A DNA stretch of 64,000 nt from Euphorbia lathyris (taxonomy: Eukaryota; Streptophyta; Magnoliopsida; Malpighiales; Euphorbiaceae): contig NC_088915.1 in NCBI RefSeq assembly GCF_963576675.1, positions 86,871,501 to 86,935,500 on the forward strand. Direction: 5' to 3'. This document shows, in pieces, positions 42,160 to 52,924 of the stretch. The notes beneath the pieces are model-generated. The model saw only the letters and a list, made by a program, of their open reading frames with translations, made no database searches and had not been told where the DNA came from. Position 1 is the first letter of the stretch. Each line of letters begins with the position of its first letter. The position numbers were made by a program, and so were the translations under genes.

Positions 42160-45100
42160 ATGGTAATGGTCTATCTATCTGGAAGTATTAGCAAGTACAA
42201 TCTCTATATAGCCAATAACAGACTTAAAAATGCTCCTCCCAAATCCAAGATCACCCATTTAACTCCCTTCTCTAGAAATTTGTGTGTTCAGTTTCATATT
42301 ACACTTCAGAATTCTGCTCTTGATTGGACTAAACCTAGCCAATTCCGGACTCATCATCACGTACCGCAGCGAGTTGCTTCCAACAGATGGCTGGTGAGCA
42401 CTAGAATACCTCTCTGCTAACTTGCTTTGCTTCTTATCATTTGAGCTATCAATATGACTTGGTTTATTAAAACGCTGCAGTGTCGATCACATGATTCCGT
42501 TTCGCCTGATGATGAGTATCGTTCGTCTCGAAACATAGCAATCAGTTTGTTTAGACGGTACAGGAATGTTATTGATCGAGGAGGAGGTGACAATCTCAAA
42601 GTATATTCAGTAATTTGCTCGTTTGCTTTGGTATCTATAAGGCTGCAATGTATTGAATTGAATTGAATTGAACCGAACTGTATCTGTTATGTTTATGTAT
42701 ATCAGGAGTTCATCAGTGCTGGAGTGAATGCGTATGCTCTAGGTTGTACCGATGAAGGATTGCGAAAAGAACTTATTGCTATGAAGGAATCCGGTGTCGA
42801 AATTGAAGCTATGGAGAAGTATGGAGGAAGCACCAGTGTTAAGTCTAAGATATTTGCAAAGGAGGTTAGCTAGATCATGAATCAAAAACTAATGATTATA
42901 TTATATGTTGATGGGTACCTAGGTTGAGGTCGTTAAGTCACTGGTCCTGTGTTCGGGGACGGGGTCGGCCCCCAGTATGGACTCCGATTGTGAAGTTAGT
43001 GATCGTTGTGCATGAAGTATATAGAGTGAGAAAGGAGAGAGAGCTAATAAAGAACCGGTCTTTTGGAATGATGGGCAGAGTGGGTAAAGACACTCTCTAA
43101 GAGACTCTTCATTCATGAGTTCGTGGATGTCGGGACCTTCATATATGGTGCGTTGAGCTGTGATCGAGGGAGTTAATGAACATCTTACATTGTTAGTAGA
43201 CCTTGATCATGAATAAAAAATTTATGATTATATTTATATGTTGATGGAGTACATAGGATGAGGTTGTTAGGTTACTCGTCCTATGTTGGGGTCGGGCCCC
43301 TGTATGGACTAAGTTTGTGAAGTTAGTGATCGTTGTGCATAAAGTATATAGGGTGAGAAAGGAGAGAGAGCTAATAAAGAACCCGTCTTTTGGAATGATG
43401 GTAAGAGTGGGTAAAGACCCTCTCTAAGAGACTTTTCATCCATGAGTTCATGGAAGTTGGGACCTTCGTATATGGGGCGGAGCCGTGATCGAGAGAGTGA
43501 ACGAACTTCTTATATTGTTAATAGACCTTGATCATGAATCAAAAACTTATGATTATATTTATATGTTGATGGAGTACCTAAGATGAGGGCGAGCCTTGGC
43601 GCAACGGTAAACGTTGTTGTCGTGAGTGGAGTCGGTAAGGACCCTCTCTAAGAAACGTCATTCATGAGTTCGTGGATGTTGGGTCACTGGTCATGTGTTG
43701 GGGTTGGCCCCCTGCATTGACTCCGATTGTAAAGTTAGTGATCATTGTGCATAAAGTGTATAGAGCGAGAAAGGAGAGAGAGAGAGAGCTAATAAAGAAC
43801 CCATCTTTTCAAATGATGATTTCTAATATTTATAGTTTATGAGCGGAGTCGGTAAAGACCAAAGACCCTCTCTAAGAGAGTCTTCATTCATAAGTTCGTG
43901 GATGTTGGGTCACTGGTCCTATGTTGGGGCCGCCCCCTGTATGGACTCCGATTGTGAAGTTAGTGATCATTGTGCATAAAGTGTATAGAGCGAGAAAGGA
44001 GAGAGAGAGAGAGCTAAGAAAGAACCCGTCTTTTAGAATGACGATTTCTAATGTTTATAGTTTATGAGCAGAGTCGGTAAACGTTGTTGTCGTGTGACCG
44101 AAAGCTCACGGGTTCGAGTCATAGGAGCGGCCTCTTGCCAAAAATATTGGCAGGGGAAGGCTTGCCCCCAATACACCCTTGTGGTGGGACCCCTCCCCGG
44201 ACCCTCGCTTAGTGGGGACGTGTAGTGCACCGCCCTTATGAGCGGAGTCAGTAAAGACCCTCTCTAAGAGACTCTTCATTCATGAGTTCGTGGATGTTGG
44301 ATCACTGGTCCTGTGTTGGGCGGCCCCTGTATGGACTCTGATTGTGAAGTTAGTGATCATTGTGCATAAAGTATATAGAGAAAAAAAGGAGAGAGAGAGC
44401 TAATAAAGAATCCATCTTTTGGAATGATGATTTCTAATATTTATAGTTTATGAGCAGAGTCGGTAAAGACTCGTGGATGTTGGGACCTTCATATATCGTG
44501 TGTCAAGATTAGTTATGATCGAGGGAATGAATGAAATCTCCTTACCAAAATACGGATTCTTCATAAAGCTCTATCTCTCTTCCTCTCTACATCCTCTCTC
44601 TATATACTTTTGTGCGCATTGATAACTAACTTAACCATAGGAGTCCAAAAGACGGATTCTTCGTTATGCTCTATCGCTCCTCCTCTCTACATTACGTTGT
44701 GCAGGTCGATGAGTATTGCGAAATGTTTGCTTCCCAACTTCTTATATTGTTAATTGACCTTGATAATGAATAAAAAACTTATGATTATATGTGTATGTTG
44801 ATGGTTGTTAAGTCGTTGGTCCTGTCTTGGGGTCGGCCCCTTGTATGGACACCGATTATGAAGTTAGTAATCATTGTGCAGAAAGTATATAGAGCGAGAA
44901 AGCCGAGAGAGCTAATAAAGAACCCTGTTTTGGATTGATGATTTCTAATATTTATTGTTTATGAGCTGAGTCGGTAAATAACCGTTCCCTCGATCACAGC
45001 TAGTCTCAACGCTCGATATATGAAGGTCCCAACATCCACGAACTCCAATTGTGAAGTTAGTGATCATTGTGCATAAAGTATATAGAGCGAGAAAGGAGAT

Positions 45101-46484
45101 AGCTAATAAAGAACCCGTCTTTTGGAATGATGATTTCTAGTATTTATAGTTTATGAGCAGATCGGTAAAGACCCTCTATGGGACTCTTCATTCATGAGTT
45201 CGTGGATGTCGGGACCTTCATATATCGTGTATTGAGACTAGTTGTGATCGAGGGAATGAATGAAGTCTCTTTACTAAAACACGGATTCTTCATTATGCCC
45301 TATCTCGCTTCTCTCTATACTTTATGCACATTTAACTAACTTAATCATCGGAGTCCAAAAGACGAATTCTTCATTACGCTCTATCGATCTTCCTCACTAC
45401 ATTCTGTTGTGCAGGTCGATGAGTGTATTCTATGGTCGAGCATTGTATTCATTACCATATTGTGTACGCCACAACCGACCGTTGTTAGATGGTCAGCTAC
45501 AGCTCCAGTATCAGATGAAGTACAACTTCAGTGGAAAGGTTTTTGTGCCCTCATAGCAAATGCATACTATGTCAAGGGAATGGCATGGTGAGCGCCCCCG
45601 ATTATTTATTATCTCCGTCGATGTTTTTGTTGTTCATTTCAAACTGAGTAAATTGTGTTGTTTTATTTGGTAAAGGATGCCCGTAAAGACTCTTCAGTTA
45701 GAGCAAATGGCAGTTGTCGGGTACTCTGAGGAACCATCCATTGTTGCTAGCCGAATGCAATTAGTATTTAGCACTCTTGAGGTGAAAAAAAACCGTGTTC
45801 AAAACACCGGATGCTAATGTTTAAAAAATGGTATCAGGTGTTAAATGCACCACTGGTCACTTAATTTACATGGTTATCTTAAAATGGTCACTTAATTTCA
45901 ATTTGTCTCAATAAAATCACTCAACTTTAAGTTTTGTCTCAATTAGGTCATTATGACGATTTCAGTAATTAAAAAACATCGGAATGATGATATAAGTGAT
46001 GCGTCAATATGTGACAACTCATATTTCTAACCGAAATGACACGACATGCACATATGGGCCACCTGGCTATTACATGTCGATGTTTTTTATGTTTTCATAA
46101 AAGTACCCGAAATATAGCTGTCACGTTTCGATTAGAGATTTGAGTTAACTCATATTGGCGTGTCACCCATGTCATTATTTCGATGCGTTTTAATCACTAA
46201 AATCGACGGAGTGACCTAATTGAGACAAAACTCAAAGTTGAGTGATTTTATTGAGACAAATTGTAGCTGAATGACCATTTTGAGACATCCATATAAAATC
46301 AGTGACCAATAATGCATTTAACCCATGGTATCAGATATCAAACGTGTCAAATGAGGTTTTTCCTCCGAAACAACATTATTCCAAGGAAAAATCGCAGTAC
46401 ATACCTATGATTCCGGAGGATGTCAATGGATGTAACATTCATATATTTTTGCAGGTTGTAAGTCCGCAATGGCCAAGGGTATAG
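42160..46484 (+). CDS. DUF3531-type protein, probably plastid-targeted
   Basis: Six coding exons: 42160-42393, 42481-42600, 42706-42864, 45415-45587, 45676-45781 and 46455-46484; all GT-AG, 822 nt, 273 residues. I chose the ATG at 42160; nearer ATGs at 42141 and 42149 meet stops at once. The first 75 or so residues are basic and Ser/Asn-rich with few acids, which fits a chloroplast transit peptide. The conserved part runs FISAGVNAYALGCTDEGLRK, ELIAMKESGVEIEAMEKYGG, VDECILWSSIVFITILCTPQ, LQWKGFCALIANAYYVKGMAW, LQLEQMAVVG, VASRMQLVFSTLEVVSPQWPRV. I recall this as the DUF3531 family (Arabidopsis At4g29400 type); the biochemical function is unknown. Residues ILWSSIVFITILCT form a possible membrane segment. 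Intron 3 (42865-45414) is a repeat array, and the last intron holds a MITE. Its 3' end faces UTP6. Confidence 0.87.
43586..43619 (+). mobile_element. head of an Au SINE, cut off
   Basis: GAGGGCGAGCCTTGGCGCAACGGTAAACGTTGTTGTCGTG is SINE start to just after box A, then the sequence switches to array unit AGTGGAGTCGGTAAGGACC. Confidence 0.8.
44073..44238 (+). mobile_element. body of an Au SINE lacking its head
   Basis: Starts CGGTAAACGTTGTTGTCGTG, then CTCACGGGTTCGAGTC (box B), CCTCTTGCCAAAAATATTGGCAGG, ACACCCTTGTGGTGGGACCC, CGGACCCTCGCTTAGTGGGG and ends TGCACCGCCC. It complements the head at 43586-43619; the two share the 20-bp overlap CGGTAAACGTTGTTGTCGTG. Confidence 0.88.
45838..46324. mobile_element. 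long-TIR MITE in the last intron of the DUF3531 gene
   Basis: Ends GTGTTAAATGCACCACTGGTCAC and GTGACCAATAATGCATTTAACCC, with inverted TTGTCTCAATAAAATCACTCAACTTTAAGTTTTG inside (loosely). ATGGTATCAG at 45828-45837 and 46325-46334 is a perfect duplication of 10 bp (9 expected for MULEs plus one chance match). Confidence 0.85.
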
Positions 46485-46864
46485 GACCGAATCGGGTTTC
46501 TTCTTCCATTTGAAGTTCGCAATTCACTGCAGTAGCAGGTTTGCATTCAACATTCACAAAGCAAAAGTGTCCGTGTAAAGTTATATGTACCGAAGCATCC
46601 CGAATTGCAATATAAAATAACAATGATGTTGCTTCAACCTGGAAGTTATAGATGCTGTCTAATAATTCACTACTGTATAGTTACATTCAACTTGATGCAT
46701 GATAAATAAACTTGAAACAGAAAACTTGCTATAACTTCCGGAAATTCTTTGGAACGAATCACTAGTGCCATTTACATCTTTTATGTGTATCAAGCTAAAT
46801 TACATAAATAACTCGAACAAAATTGGTAAAGACCAAAACTGAGAGCGGGTAGTGCGTATCCAAG

Positions 46865-49800
46865 TTACAAGATGTCAGGAGAAGTAAGAAATCCGGCAGG
46901 GTCTTTTAGAACCTTCCGCGCACGCCAATATACAGCGTTTGCTGTTTCAGATGTTCCAAGCTGCAAAACAAGTTGAACATTTGTTAGTATATTAAAACTA
47001 GAAAGATGCAAATGCTTCAAAATTAGTGTTTGACAAACTAATGTATCACACGATAACGAATGTCACATATTCTACTATTATGTTACTCTTATTTCACAGA
47101 CAACCGAGGGACCGAAACAAGAAGAGCACAGCCATATTCTGACTTCAAAATATCACATGATAACGCATGTTGCATGTATTTTGCCATTCTATTACTTTTA
47201 GAGGGTGTTTGTTAGAGGGGATAAAGATATGGGGATAGAAATAGGGATAAAAAAAATTGAAATGAGTTATCCAATGTTTATTTCCCTCAAATCCTATACC
47301 CAAGAGGGGGTGGTATAAGGAGATGGGATAAGCTCCTGCGATTTTAAGAGGATGGAAAAATCCATCTTATCCCTCAAATTAATACCATGTAGTTTAAATA
47401 AAGTTAAAATAGTAAAATGTATTATTTTATCCCTATTCCTATTCCACATACCAAACATTGATTAATAATTCTAGACTATCATATTTTTATCCTTATCCCA
47501 ACCATTTATCCTTATCCATATTCCAATAGAATACGAAACGCCCCGTTATTTCATAGGCAACCGAGAAACACAATTCTGTTACTCTTATTTCCTAGACAAC
47601 CGAGCTAACGAGTGTCGCATGTATTCTACCATTCTGTTACTCTTATTTTGTAGACAGCCGAGCGACCAAAACAATAAGAGCACAGCCATATTCTGACTTC
47701 AAAATTACCAAGTGCTTGATTAACTAATGTATCACAAGATAACGTTTGTCGCATCGTAGGGGTAGCAATTTCTGACACGAAAACACGATTTATAGAGACA
47801 ATCCGACTGACACGACACGATTGACACGCAAATCATTTTTCTAGCATTTATAACATATACAACCATATGGAACATATATACGAGATAACACGATTTTGAC
47901 ACGAAACACGAAATTGCCACCTTTCGCATGTATTCTACCATTCTGTTATTCTTGTTTCATAGACAACCGAGATAACGGGTGTCGCATGTATTCTACCATT
48001 CTGTTACTCTGATTTCATAGACAACTGAGCAACCGAAACAAGAAGAGCACATCCATTTCTGAATTCTGAAGAAAGAAAAGAGAGAGCCACATCACCTTAA
48101 CCTCCATGGCATGGTAATCTCGCCACAATCTCACATTCTGATCATGAGTTGAAAGTGCAGAATCATATATTTTTCTTGCATTTTCGAGGCAAGCTTTATC
48201 GCCAAGAGATGCAAGATTCTCTTCCAACTCTATGCAAGTTTTGTACAAAACAAGACCTGGGCGTGGCAGCGCGAGAAAACTGCAATTGACAAGAAAACAA
48301 GACGAGGGATGAAGTTGCTTCTAGTTATTGGCGAAATGATAACAAACAGAATGCACAACAGCAATTATACCGTTTATACATCTCTCTTGCATGCTGAACT
48401 CCATCCTTCTGAAGAACACAATTGGTCAAGCAAGAAGGAAGGGAGAACCCATCATCACTGCCACCGTATTTAGCTACTGAAGTGAACGATAACTCGACCA
48501 GTTTATTAAAGTAGCGCTTTTCCGATACGAAAAATTTGATTGCCTGCAATATGAGATCTTGTTAAAACTAGTTCTCAACCTCCAAACTTTGTAATTTAAT
48601 TGTTTCCGACTTTTTGGTACTAAAAAAACACACAAAATTCATCCCAAGTAATTAAGAGGTCGCACTGATTATAAAACAGAACGTTGGATCTGCACGCAAA
48701 CTAGCTGCGAGATGTTTTGATTACCCACTAAAAAAAGGAAAAACTTTCCTATATACTTCAAACTTCAAAAGCTGTATGTCTAAATTTCATCTTATATTTC
48801 ATAAGGCAAACACTTCATAGTTCACATGGAAAATTATGCAAAGACTTAACAGAAATCTGTTATTGGTAAATTCTCCATACGGGAAACAAAAAAGTTGAGC
48901 AATAAGATGCAGATATAGAAGAAACAAGACTAAAACCGACCAACATTCGTCCCAAGTAATTAAGAGTGTCGCAATGCTTATAAAGCAGAACGTTGGATCT
49001 GCACCTAAACTAGCTGCTAGATGTTTTGGATTACCCACTAAAAAAGGAATACCTTTCCTATCTATTTCAAACATCAGAAAGCTGTATGTCTAAATTTCAT
49101 CTTATATTTCATAAGGCGGACACTTCTTTCACATGGAAAATTATGCACGACTCGACAGAAATCAGTGATAGGTAAATTCTCCATATGGAAAACAAAAAAA
49201 CTTGAGCAATAAGGTGCAAACATAAAAGAAACAACTAATAGTAATAAAAAAATGTAAACTTGACAGCAGAAAATGCAAGAATAAATGAGTACAAAAACTT
49301 ACCATTATCCAGAAGTCCTCAGCTTCTGCTATTTTTGCTTTCGTCAAAACGCGTCTAAGGAGTTCAAAGACTGAATCCATATCAGCTTTACTTGGTTGGG
49401 GAATATTCTTTGTGACGTATCTAATTTCGATTGAGGCCCTTAAGAGCCACAATTTTACTGAATCTGATAGCTTCCCAGTACAAAGTTTTTCTGCTAGCTT
49501 CCTGGCTTCATCTAGCCTCCTTAGTTGCAAGTGCAATAAAACATATTCACAAGCAAGATCCTCAGAAATGATTCCCAATGTTTCAGCTGTCTCGTATATC
49601 TTCAACAGATGAGAAATATAATCTTCAATATGACTGGATAATCCAGAGAATTCCTTCTCTTCTCTTTTAGGGGTAAGAACATCCATAAAAAACTTTGCAT
49701 ACAGTTTAAACATAGCAGGAGAAGGTAGAAATTGCACAGCCTCCTCATAAACCTATACATTCAACAAAATAGAAGTGGTAATGAGATTGCAATAAGCAAA

Positions 49801-51907
49801 AAAGTATTCAAACCATGAATAAAATTAGATTTCAATTTCACTATCAGAGAAAACATTCTGAATACATATCAGCTATGAAGACTGCACAGTGTAGGGCTGT
49901 CAATTTAAGACACGACAACACGATTTATAGAGAGAGCCCGCTTGACTCATCATCATTTTTGTTGCATTTATATCATATATAATCATTTGGAACATAGCAC
50001 ATAACAAGATTATGACATGAAAACCCATTTTGATACCCTGCTGCACACAAGTCAAAAATAAATAGTAAACTGGCTTAATACATAAGGTCTCCGAACTTGG
50101 CCAAATAATCTTACTAGTCCATGATGAACTTTAAAAATATCTCATCTATGTTGCACAGACACTCCTCTTTAGTAGCTTTTCTACGTCTCATGTCCGTGTC
50201 CATCATCGTTTGAAAGCTATTTTATCAAGGTTATGTTTTAGAAATAACATTCCAGGTGTCCGTTTCCGTGTCCAAATCCGTGCAACATAGTGTCTCATTA
50301 GCCCATCAGCTTGCTTAAAATGACTTAAACTTTAAAAAAGTGTCATATATGTTGCACGGACACTCCTCTTTAGTAGCATTTCTGCTTTTCATGTCCGTGT
50401 CCATGTCCATTATCGTTTGAAGGCTATTCTATCAAGGTTATGTTTTAGAAATAACATTCCAGGTGCCCGTTTCCGTGTCCAAATCCGTGCAACATAGTGT
50501 CTCATTAGCCTCTCAACTTGCTTAAAATGACTTATTGACCTACTAAACTCCGTTAAAGTGATATAAATTTCAACTTACCCAAATCCTCCACTTACACTGC
50601 CACATAGAAACTAGGGAGTTAATCATGTCACTTTAAGTAAATTGACGGGCTAATGAGATATCTCAAAAGTTAAGGGCGACAATTGGATAATTTTGCCAAG
50701 AGTTAAGCCTAAGAAATTAAAAAGACTAAGCAATGAATCTTAAGTGACAAATATTTCACTTAGTTACAAGCATTTTTACCTCAATTGCTTTCTGTAGTTG
50801 CAGTGGCATGATTCCATCACTCATCTCCTGCTTACTTCTACAGTCAGTCATTTCAAGTCTAGCAAGCCAGTCCCAGTACTCTGCATCTTTACAAAAATCT
50901 CTCTTCATATCATTCAAAATCGTATTACGCATATCTTCTGAATGTGCCAATTCTGTTGCCTCCAATATCTCCAATAACCGCTTTCTCAAGCTCATACTAC
51001 CAGGAAGAGCTTCTACTGCTCCACTATAGATAGTTTGAAGAATGTTCAGCCCTTGTTCTCTAAACAAATCCACTTTCCCTTCAGAATCCTCACCATTAAC
51101 ATTTAACTCGTCACTATTTCTTCTTTCTTCATCAATTGACATAAACACATCACTGTTTTCTTCTCTCCATTGTTCGTCATGATCACGAACAAGAGTTCCT
51201 TTGTCCTCTCCAAGGGCAACTTTTCGGGCTTTTAACTTGTTAAGATATGTGAGTTCCATCCGAAGATACTCAACCCAAAGATCTTCTGAAGTTGGACAAA
51301 TCCTCAAACCACTCTGCATCAGAGCACGAGCAGCTGCAACATTTAAGTTATAATCAAACTCCCAAGCTGCAGCATAAATCCAAACCCCTGGGACCTTCGG
51401 GTGGAACCTAATTAATTGAGCCAAAACCTAAAAAGCAAAGAAAAACAATATAAGATTTCAATCTTCCATTCAAATCAAATCATAGAAATTCATATTACTT
51501 ACCTTCTTCATTCTTCCATTCCTTCGCTCTCTACAGAACTCCAAGTATCGAAACCAAAGCTCAACATCTCCTTTAAATCTAGTTACGGCTAACCGATAAA
51601 TATTGACAATTCTCGAAACACCGGCAAAATCAGAAACCGAGATCTTCATTTTCTTGTTTCCGCTCTTCTTGAGATCACGCACCACCGTTTTCTTACGCAG
51701 GCGGCGAAGCGATTCCAGCTGAGTCTCATACTCAATGTAGGTCAAGTAATCCTGTTTCATCGGACTAGGTCGCTTCAATCTATACTCGTACTTTCGCCTC
51801 TGCTTGACTATCTCAGCTATCTCGGAACGTGTGAAAAGTCCGCGCTTCTCTAAATCATCGAGCTCACCGACCATGCGCTCGAGCCGGAATTGCACCGTGT
51901 CCGCCAT
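46865..51907 (-). CDS. UTP6: U3 snoRNA-associated protein 6 homologue (UTP6)
   Basis: Six exons: 51907-51503, 51427-50780, 49752-49303, 48543-48371, 48279-48096 and 46960-46865; GT-AG throughout, 1956 nt, 651 residues, close to the plant UTP6 length. UTP6 belongs to the UTP-B part of the SSU processome, which binds U3 snoRNA and early 18S pre-rRNA in the nucleolus. Evidence: the N-terminal MADTVQFRLERMVGELDDLEKRGLFTRSEIAEIVKQRRKYEYRLKRP-type block (family signature, residues 1-47); the DYLTYIEYE and VNIYRLAVTRFKGDVELWFRYLEFC HAT repeats; PKVPGVWIYAAAWEFDYNLNVAAARALMQSGLR and DLWVEYLRMEL; an acidic linker (about residues 205-250); then further HAT repeats such as AEYWDWLARLE, MFKLYAKFFMDVL, DSVKLWLLRASIE and NVRLWRDYHAMEVK. 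Introns 2, 3 and 5 hold repeats. The promoter has telo-box and site II motifs. Confidence 0.93.
47211..47544. mobile_element. Tourist-like MITE in UTP6 intron 5
   Basis: GAGGGTGTTTGTTAGAGGGGATAA and the inverse of CCAATAGAATACGAAACGCCCCG form the ends; interior GGGATAAAGATATGGGGATAG and ATCCTTATCC. TTA stands at both sides, as for PIF/Harbinger elements. Confidence 0.6.
47540..48040. repeat. short dispersed repeat in UTP6 intron 5
   Basis: GTCGCATGTATTCTACCATTCTGTTACTCTTATTTC-type phrases, followed by TAGACAACCGAG, occur at about 47607, 47925 and 47975 (and, more diverged, at 47060-47110 and 47165). They flank the foldback element. Confidence 0.6.
47757..47925. mobile_element. small foldback element 'gggtagcaatttctgacacg'
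   Basis: AGGGGTAGCAATTTCTGACACGAAAACACG and the inverse CACGAAACACGAAATTGCCACC. A second, shorter copy is at 49893-50035 (UTP6 intron 2) and a fragment at 32828-32880. Non-coding. Confidence 0.6.
48640..49240. repeat. tandem duplication of about 307 bp in UTP6 intron 3
   Basis: TCCCAAGTAATTAAGAG, AGAACGTTGGATCTGCAC, TTACCCACTAAAAAA and AAAGCTGTATGTCTAAATTTC occur at 48640-48790 and again at 48950-49100. TATTGGTAAATTCTCCATACGGGAAACAAAAAA is paired with GATAGGTAAATTCTCCATATGG at 49168. The second copy abuts the exon 3 donor side. Confidence 0.85.
50072..50708. mobile_element. long-TIR MITE in UTP6 intron 2, with a nested duplicated repeat
   Basis: GGCTTAATACATAAGGTCTCCGAACTTGGCC and inverse AATTTTGCCAAGAGTTAAGCC form the ends; a 9-bp duplication is weak (6 of 9). 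Inside, a second foldback unit, (TG)TTGCACRGACACTCCTCTTTAG to CCAAATCCGTGCAACATAG, occurs twice (about 50145-50310 and 50350-50515), each followed by TGTCTCATTAGCC. Confidence 0.6.
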
Positions 51908-51983
51908 TGTTTTCGAGTTCTGTGAGCTGACACGGGGGAATTGGAGTCGGAGGTTTTAGAAGAGATTCAATTTGATACTATAG

Positions 51984-51991
51984 TAGGGTTT
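51984..51991 (-). promoter_or_regulatory. telo-box of UTP6
   Basis: AAACCCTA on the minus strand, 77 bp upstream of the ATG. Telo-boxes near the transcription start are typical of plant ribosomal-protein and nucleolar genes. Confidence 0.6.
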
Positions 51992-52072
51992 AAGGCAGAG
52001 GACGATTGAACGAGGAAGACGCACGGAAAAGGAAAACTGCGCGGTTTGATCCTATAATCCTATTGGGACTGA

Positions 52073-52151
52073 GGCCCATATTTGATATCTTATTGGGCCC
52101 TAATGGGCCAGTTCCATTTTAGTGTTAGTTTCCTCTAATGGCCCATGGGCG
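52073..52151 (-). promoter_or_regulatory. cluster of site II motifs upstream of UTP6
   Basis: GGCCCA/TGGGCC occurs at 52073-52078, 52094-52099, 52104-52109 and 52140-52145, and TGGGCG at 52146-52151. Site II (TGGGCY) elements with a telo-box are the known co-regulating pair in growth-linked ribosome-biogenesis genes. Confidence 0.6.
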
Positions 52152-52368
52152 ATATCTTTCTCGAGTTACATTAAAATCATATCTAATTATAAAATTACAA
52201 TTAAATCATGTTACAAAACTTAATTCTCAATATGTCATTGTTTCTTTCGTTAAACAAAAAAAATATATATCATTTTTTCTATATATCACAAATTACTTAT
52301 GATTTTATACCTTAATTTATAAATTTTAGATCTCAATTCATAAATCCTAAACCCTAAAAAATAAGTAA

Positions 52369-52658
52369 AGGCTATGCTTACTTTGTGTATTTTCACCATT
52401 GGATTAATTTTCTAATCCATCATCCAATGGTGAAAACACATCAAGTAATGGTACTTTGTCAAAAACAAAGTAACCATAGAAAGCACCCAAAAAAATATAT
52501 TTTAAACCCCGGTGCCTTCTATGGTTACTTTGTTTTTGACAAAGTACCATTATTTGGTGTGTTTTCACTGTTGGATGATGGAGTATAAAATTAATCCAAT
52601 GATGAAAACACACAAAGTAGGGCTTACTTTGTTAAAAACAAAGTAAGCATAGCCTTTA
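52369..52658. mobile_element. foldback element (large hairpin MITE)
   Basis: TAAAGGCTATGCTTACTTTGT at the left and ACAAAGTAAGCATAGCCTTTA at the right are perfect inverse repeats. Inner arms pair again: TTTTCACCATTGGATTAATTTT, GGTACTTTGTCAAAAACAAAGTAACCATAGAA and inverses. The whole 290 bp can fold into one long hairpin. The 67-69-residue frames on both strands are a product of the symmetry. Confidence 0.8.
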
Positions 52659-52924
52659 AACCCCTAATTCATAAAACATATTTTTTAAATATAAAAAAAC
52701 AATAAATTTTTTAATTTAATATTATTTAAATTAGTACTTGATATACTTGTAAATAATTTTTCAAATTTGAATTTCTGTTTCTATTTCTATGTAGTTGAAT
52801 TGCTTAACGACTATATATTGCAACAAAAAGTAACATCACAAAAATAATTTGAAAATAATTATATATATATATATATATTATTGTCATCCAAAAATAATTT
52901 TATTTCTAATGTTATAAAAACATC

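Larger units (their letters stand above)
42865..45414. repeat. irregular tandem array filling a 2.55-kb intron
   Basis: TGTGAAGTTAGTGATC, or a close variant, recurs at about 42985, 43317, 43728, 43953, 44344, 44856 and 45052. Each unit also has TATATAGAGYGAGAAAGGAGAGAGAG, CTAATAAAGAACCCGTCTTTTGG, CCCTCTCTAAGAGACTCTTCATTCATGAG and ATGTTGGGACCTTCATATAT. Spacing varies from 196 to 512 bp. The array starts a few bases after the donor and its last unit runs into the acceptor. Confidence 0.9.

Noticed and set aside
43586..44130. tRNA-like boxes A and B suggesting a tRNA gene
   Set aside because: The boxes belong to Au SINE heads; no cloverleaf acceptor stem is formed.
52385..52613. Two mirror-image 67-69-residue frames with nearly the same protein on both strands
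   Set aside because: Caused by the palindromic foldback element.
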